Shown: piece after piece, positions 5,468 through 7,793 of the stretch
Layout: each line of letters opens with the position of its first letter
Numbering within the stretch: position 1 is the stretch's first letter
NCBI GenBank assembly: GCA_947483455.1
Contig: CANKNK010000072.1
Coordinates: forward strand, 1-7,793
Length of the DNA stretch: 7,793 nt
Source of the DNA: Comamonadaceae bacterium
GTDB lineage: Bacteria; Pseudomonadota; Gammaproteobacteria; Burkholderiales; Burkholderiaceae_C
Reading direction: 5' to 3'
Position numbers and translations under genes: made by a program
The notes under the pieces: generated by a model
What the model was told of the DNA's origin: nothing
Seen by the model: the letters and a program-made list of their open reading frames with translations, nothing else
The model's database searches: none

Positions 5468-7165
5468 ATGGCAACCCAAGATACGAGTCGGCGCAGCTTC
5501 ATCCTGAAGCTGGCATCTTTTTCAGGCACCTTAGCTACCGGCTCATTGTTGTCAGCCTGCGGTGGCGGCAGCGCGTCTTCCAACATGGTGCAGTTCAATT
5601 ACGGCGTTGCAAGCGGTGATCCACTGTCAAACCAAGTCATTCTTTGGACGCACGCTAAGTATCAAAACTCTAACGAGCCAGTCGCTCTTAGGTATGAAGT
5701 CGCTACCGATGCGGCATTTTCTAATGTGGTGAGCTCGGGTACGACAACGGCCTTGGAGGCGGCCTCATTCACAGCGAAGGTGGATGCAGCTAGCTTATCG
5801 CCTGCCACTGATTACTACTACCGCTTTAAATCTGATGTCTGGATCTCTCCGGTTGGAAGAACGCGGACCTTGCCTACTGGCACGGTGGCGGAGGTGAAGT
5901 TGGCAGTGTTCTCCTGCTCAAGCTATCCGCATGGATATTTTCATGTGTACGGTGAAGCGGCGAGCAAGTCGGATGCCCAGTACGCCTTGCATTTGGGCGA
6001 CTATATTTACGAATACAAGGATGGCGAATATCCCAATCCAGCTGTTTTTGGCCGAAATGTCCTGCCCGCCAATGAGATTTTTACCTTGTCCGATTACCGG
6101 ACACGCCATGCGCTATACAAATCGGATGTGAACCTCAAACTCCTGCATGCGCGCATGCCCATGATCGCCGTGTGGGACGACCATGAATTTGCCAATGACA
6201 CCTACATGACTGGCGCAGAAAACCATACCGAGGGCGCCGAGGGCACTTTTGCCGCCCGCAAAGCCGCCGCGCTACAGGCCTACCACGAGTGGATGCCGAT
6301 TCGCACCGGTGCAGACAAATCCCTGATTTACCGAAGTTTTGATTTCGGCAATTTGGTTTCCTTGCATATGCTCGATACCCGCCTGATCGGACGTGAAAAG
6401 CAACTCGACCAAACATCCGTGCTCACCACCACAGCGGGTCAGGCGGCTTGGCTTTCGCCTAGCCGCCAACTGATGGGGACTACGCAAACCCAATGGTTGC
6501 AAGGAGCAATGACGAATTCAACAGCGAAGTGGCAAGTGCTTGGGCAACAAGTCGTAATGGCCGCGACCTGGTTACCCGTCAGTGTGCAAACGAAATTCCA
6601 GGCCTATTTTGCGAGCCCCAATGCAAGCACCGTCGGCTCCATCATCGCAGAGGTAGAGACCTACAAGGCCGCCCTCAGCAGTACCAACCCGGCCACCTAC
6701 TTGACTGCGTTGAACCCCGTAGTTCCCTATAACTTTGATGCCTGGGACGGCTATCCTGCGGCTCGCGAAACCGTATTGCAAACCTTTGCAGGTGTAGCGG
6801 CAGCGCAGCCCACCATCGGAAAGAAGCTGGTGGTTTTATCGGGTGATTCGCATAACGCATGGCATACCAATTTGACGCTGGCTAATGGCACCAAGGTCGG
6901 CGAAGAGTTCGCGACCTCATCGGTCTCCTCGCCTGGCTGGGAGAGCTATTTCCCCAGCATGATTCCCACCATCAAAAGCCTGTTTCAGGACACTACCGTC
7001 AAAAGCAATGTGCAGTGGATGGATGCTTCACGCCGCGGCTATTTAAAAATGACCTTCACTCCGGCCCAAGCGAAAGGTGAGTTTATCTTTGTGGATTCGG
7101 TAAGCAGTGGGACCTACACCGTAGCAACGCCACTTGCGGCTGAAACACGCACCTACGCTGGATAG
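5468..7165 (+). CDS. phoD: PhoD-family alkaline phosphatase/phosphodiesterase, Tat-exported lipoprotein
   Basis: A 565-residue secreted metallophosphoesterase that releases phosphate from organic phosphate esters outside the cytoplasm. The N-terminus carries a twin-arginine signal (SRRSFILKL, residues 7-15), a hydrophobic stretch and a lipobox LSAC with Cys31. It is therefore probably Tat-exported and lipid-anchored, with +2 Gly arguing against inner-membrane retention. A PhoD N-terminal beta domain begins near FNYGVASGDPLSNQVILW (43-60). The catalytic domain shows VFSCSSYPHGYF (Cys150), HLGDYIYEY (Asp178), AVWDDHEFANDT (Asp237-His239), MLDTRLIGR (301-309) and VLSGDSHNAW (Asp460, His462). These match the Fe/Ca-binding signature positions of PhoD. 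The C-terminus ends with a beta-rich tail. The ATG at 5468 has GGAG 5 nt upstream. PhoD genes are usually induced by phosphate limitation; a weak Pho-box-like element precedes this one. Substrate preference cannot be read from sequence. Confidence 0.94.
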   Translation: MATQDTSRRSFILKLASFSGTLATGSLLSACGGGSASSNMVQFNYGVASGDPLSNQVILWTHAKYQNSNEPVALRYEVATDAAFSNVVSSGTTTALEAASFTAKVDAASLSPATDYYYRFKSDVWISPVGRTRTLPTGTVAEVKLAVFSCSSYPHGYFHVYGEAASKSDAQYALHLGDYIYEYKDGEYPNPAVFGRNVLPANEIFTLSDYRTRHALYKSDVNLKLLHARMPMIAVWDDHEFANDTYMTGAENHTEGAEGTFAARKAAALQAYHEWMPIRTGADKSLIYRSFDFGNLVSLHMLDTRLIGREKQLDQTSVLTTTAGQAAWLSPSRQLMGTTQTQWLQGAMTNSTAKWQVLGQQVVMAATWLPVSVQTKFQAYFASPNASTVGSIIAEVETYKAALSSTNPATYLTALNPVVPYNFDAWDGYPAARETVLQTFAGVAAAQPTIGKKLVVLSGDSHNAWHTNLTLANGTKVGEEFATSSVSSPGWESYFPSMIPTIKSLFQDTTVKSNVQWMDASRRGYLKMTFTPAQAKGEFIFVDSVSSGTYTVATPLAAETRTYAG

Positions 7166-7193
7166 TCGAGCGCCTCAAGGCTGAACGCTTGCG

Positions 7194-7220
7194 ACACCAG
7201 GGCCATGCAGGCCCTGGTGT
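7194..7220. terminator. Hairpin between phoD and the convergent aminotransferase
   Basis: A perfect 11-bp stem (ACACCAGGGCC 7194-7204, GGCCCTGGTGT 7210-7220) encloses a 5-nt loop. The 3' side continues TTCGCTT, so the T-tract is weak on the + strand and absent on the other. Its place between two convergent stop codons (7165 and 7239) fits a terminator or 3'-end-protecting hairpin, mainly for phoD. Confidence 0.7.
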
Positions 7221-7238
7221 TTCGCTTGTGCATAATCC

Positions 7239-7793
7239 CTACAAAGCCTGCGCCAAACGCGCGACGCCATCGCGAATTTTGTCCTCGGACGCCGTCGCAA
7301 AACTAAGGCGGAAATTTGCCGGATCGCCATGGGCGCAGTAAAACGGCATACCCGGTACAAAGGCCACGCCGCGCTCTATGGCGCGCTTGGCAAATGCGGC
7401 AGCATCGCTGCTCTTGCCGCCGGCGCCCGTCAATCGCGCCCAGACAAACAAACCGCCTTGGGGTTGCACAAATTCAATCGCGTCGCCCAACTCCCGGCGC
7501 AGGGCATCACCCATGGTTTGCGCTCTTTGCGCATAGACCTGGCGCACGCGGCCCAAGGTGGCTGGCATGCGGCCCGATTGCAAATACTGCGCGGCGGTGG
7601 CTTGGGCAAAGGTGCTGGTATGTGCATCGCTAAATTGCTTGCACATGGTGGCGCGCGCCAGCAATTCGGCCGGGCCGACCATCCAGCCCACGCGCAAGCC
7701 AGGCGAAAGCACTTTCGACAGGGATCCGCAATGCACGAGTAAATCGCGGCTGCCGGGCACCTGGCTGCTGAGGGCCAGCAAGCTGGGCGGCGG
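7239..7793 (-). CDS. Fold-type-I PLP-dependent aminotransferase (LysN/MocR-like), C-terminal part
   Basis: The frame is open to the right window edge, so the N-terminal part is missing. A TTG at 7781 in this frame is an internal Leu codon and not a start. Visible are 184 codons from just before the active-site lysine to the TAG stop. GSLSKVLSPGLRVGWM contains the Schiff-base lysine (about codon 27 of the visible part). QPQGGLFVWARL follows (near codons 110-121), and the end has FRLSFATASEDKI, whose Arg should hold the substrate alpha-carboxylate. This matches the class I/II aminotransferases grouped with 2-aminoadipate transaminase (LysN) and with the catalytic half of MocR regulators. Whether an N-terminal helix-turn-helix is present cannot be seen. 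The substrate is undetermined; aromatic, branched-chain or 2-aminoadipate acids are usual for the group. It ends tail-to-tail with phoD across a hairpin. Confidence 0.85.
   Translation of the reverse strand, partial: PPPSLLALSSQVPGSRDLLVHCGSLSKVLSPGLRVGWMVGPAELLARATMCKQFSDAHTSTFAQATAAQYLQSGRMPATLGRVRQVYAQRAQTMGDALRRELGDAIEFVQPQGGLFVWARLTGAGGKSSDAAAFAKRAIERGVAFVPGMPFYCAHGDPANFRLSFATASEDKIRDGVARLAQAL

Noticed and set aside
7239..7781. Start of the last aminotransferase at 7781
   Set aside because: The codon is TTG, lies directly before the active-site lysine segment, and the frame continues upstream to the window edge; it is an internal Leu codon.
1..7793. Mobile element, CRISPR array, tRNA or prophage signals
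   Set aside because: I saw no transposase or integrase, no terminal inverted repeats with target duplications, no regularly spaced repeat array and no tRNA-like cloverleaf by eye.

Overview
The window looks like ordinary chromosome from a betaproteobacterium, most probably Burkholderiales (Comamonadaceae-like). This rests on protein style and moderate-to-high GC; no marker gene fixes the taxon. It holds eight protein genes, two of them cut by the window edges. I found no RNA gene, insertion sequence, CRISPR array or origin. Coding density is high: the longest gene-free stretches are about 175 nt (1110-1284), 163 nt (4344-4506) and 94 nt (5374-5467), all of them promoter regions.

Layout from left to right: (1) the 3' end of a class-III PLP aminotransferase on the + strand (1-444). 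(2) A small multi-pass membrane protein with Mpo1/DUF962-like motifs on the - strand (495-1109). (3) A divergent control region (1110-1284) with two oppositely oriented Pho-box-like sequences. (4) A GT4-type glycosyltransferase on the + strand (1285-2523). (5) A two-gene - strand operon, ugd (UDP-glucose 6-dehydrogenase) followed by a membrane-anchored YkgJ-type cysteine-cluster protein, joined by an ATGA overlap. (6) galU (UTP-glucose-1-phosphate uridylyltransferase) divergent from ugd. (7) A PhoD-family alkaline phosphatase with a Tat signal and a lipobox, preceded by a dyad and a weak Pho-box-like element. (8) A perfect 11-bp hairpin at the convergent end. (9) The 3' part of a fold-type-I PLP aminotransferase on the - strand.

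How the genes could work together: GalU makes UDP-glucose, Ugd oxidises it to UDP-glucuronate, and the glycosyltransferase belongs to the broad SqdX/Agt/MgtA-like GT4 group. Some members of that group transfer such sugars to lipids. PhoD and the Pho-box-like sites suggest a link to phosphate limitation. The most interesting hypothesis is therefore a compact locus for phosphate-starvation envelope remodelling, with sugar lipids replacing phospholipids alongside phosphate scavenging. The gene identities of Ugd, GalU and PhoD are firm. The shared regulation and the lipid acceptor are inference. Exopolysaccharide or LPS sugar supply is the conservative alternative.
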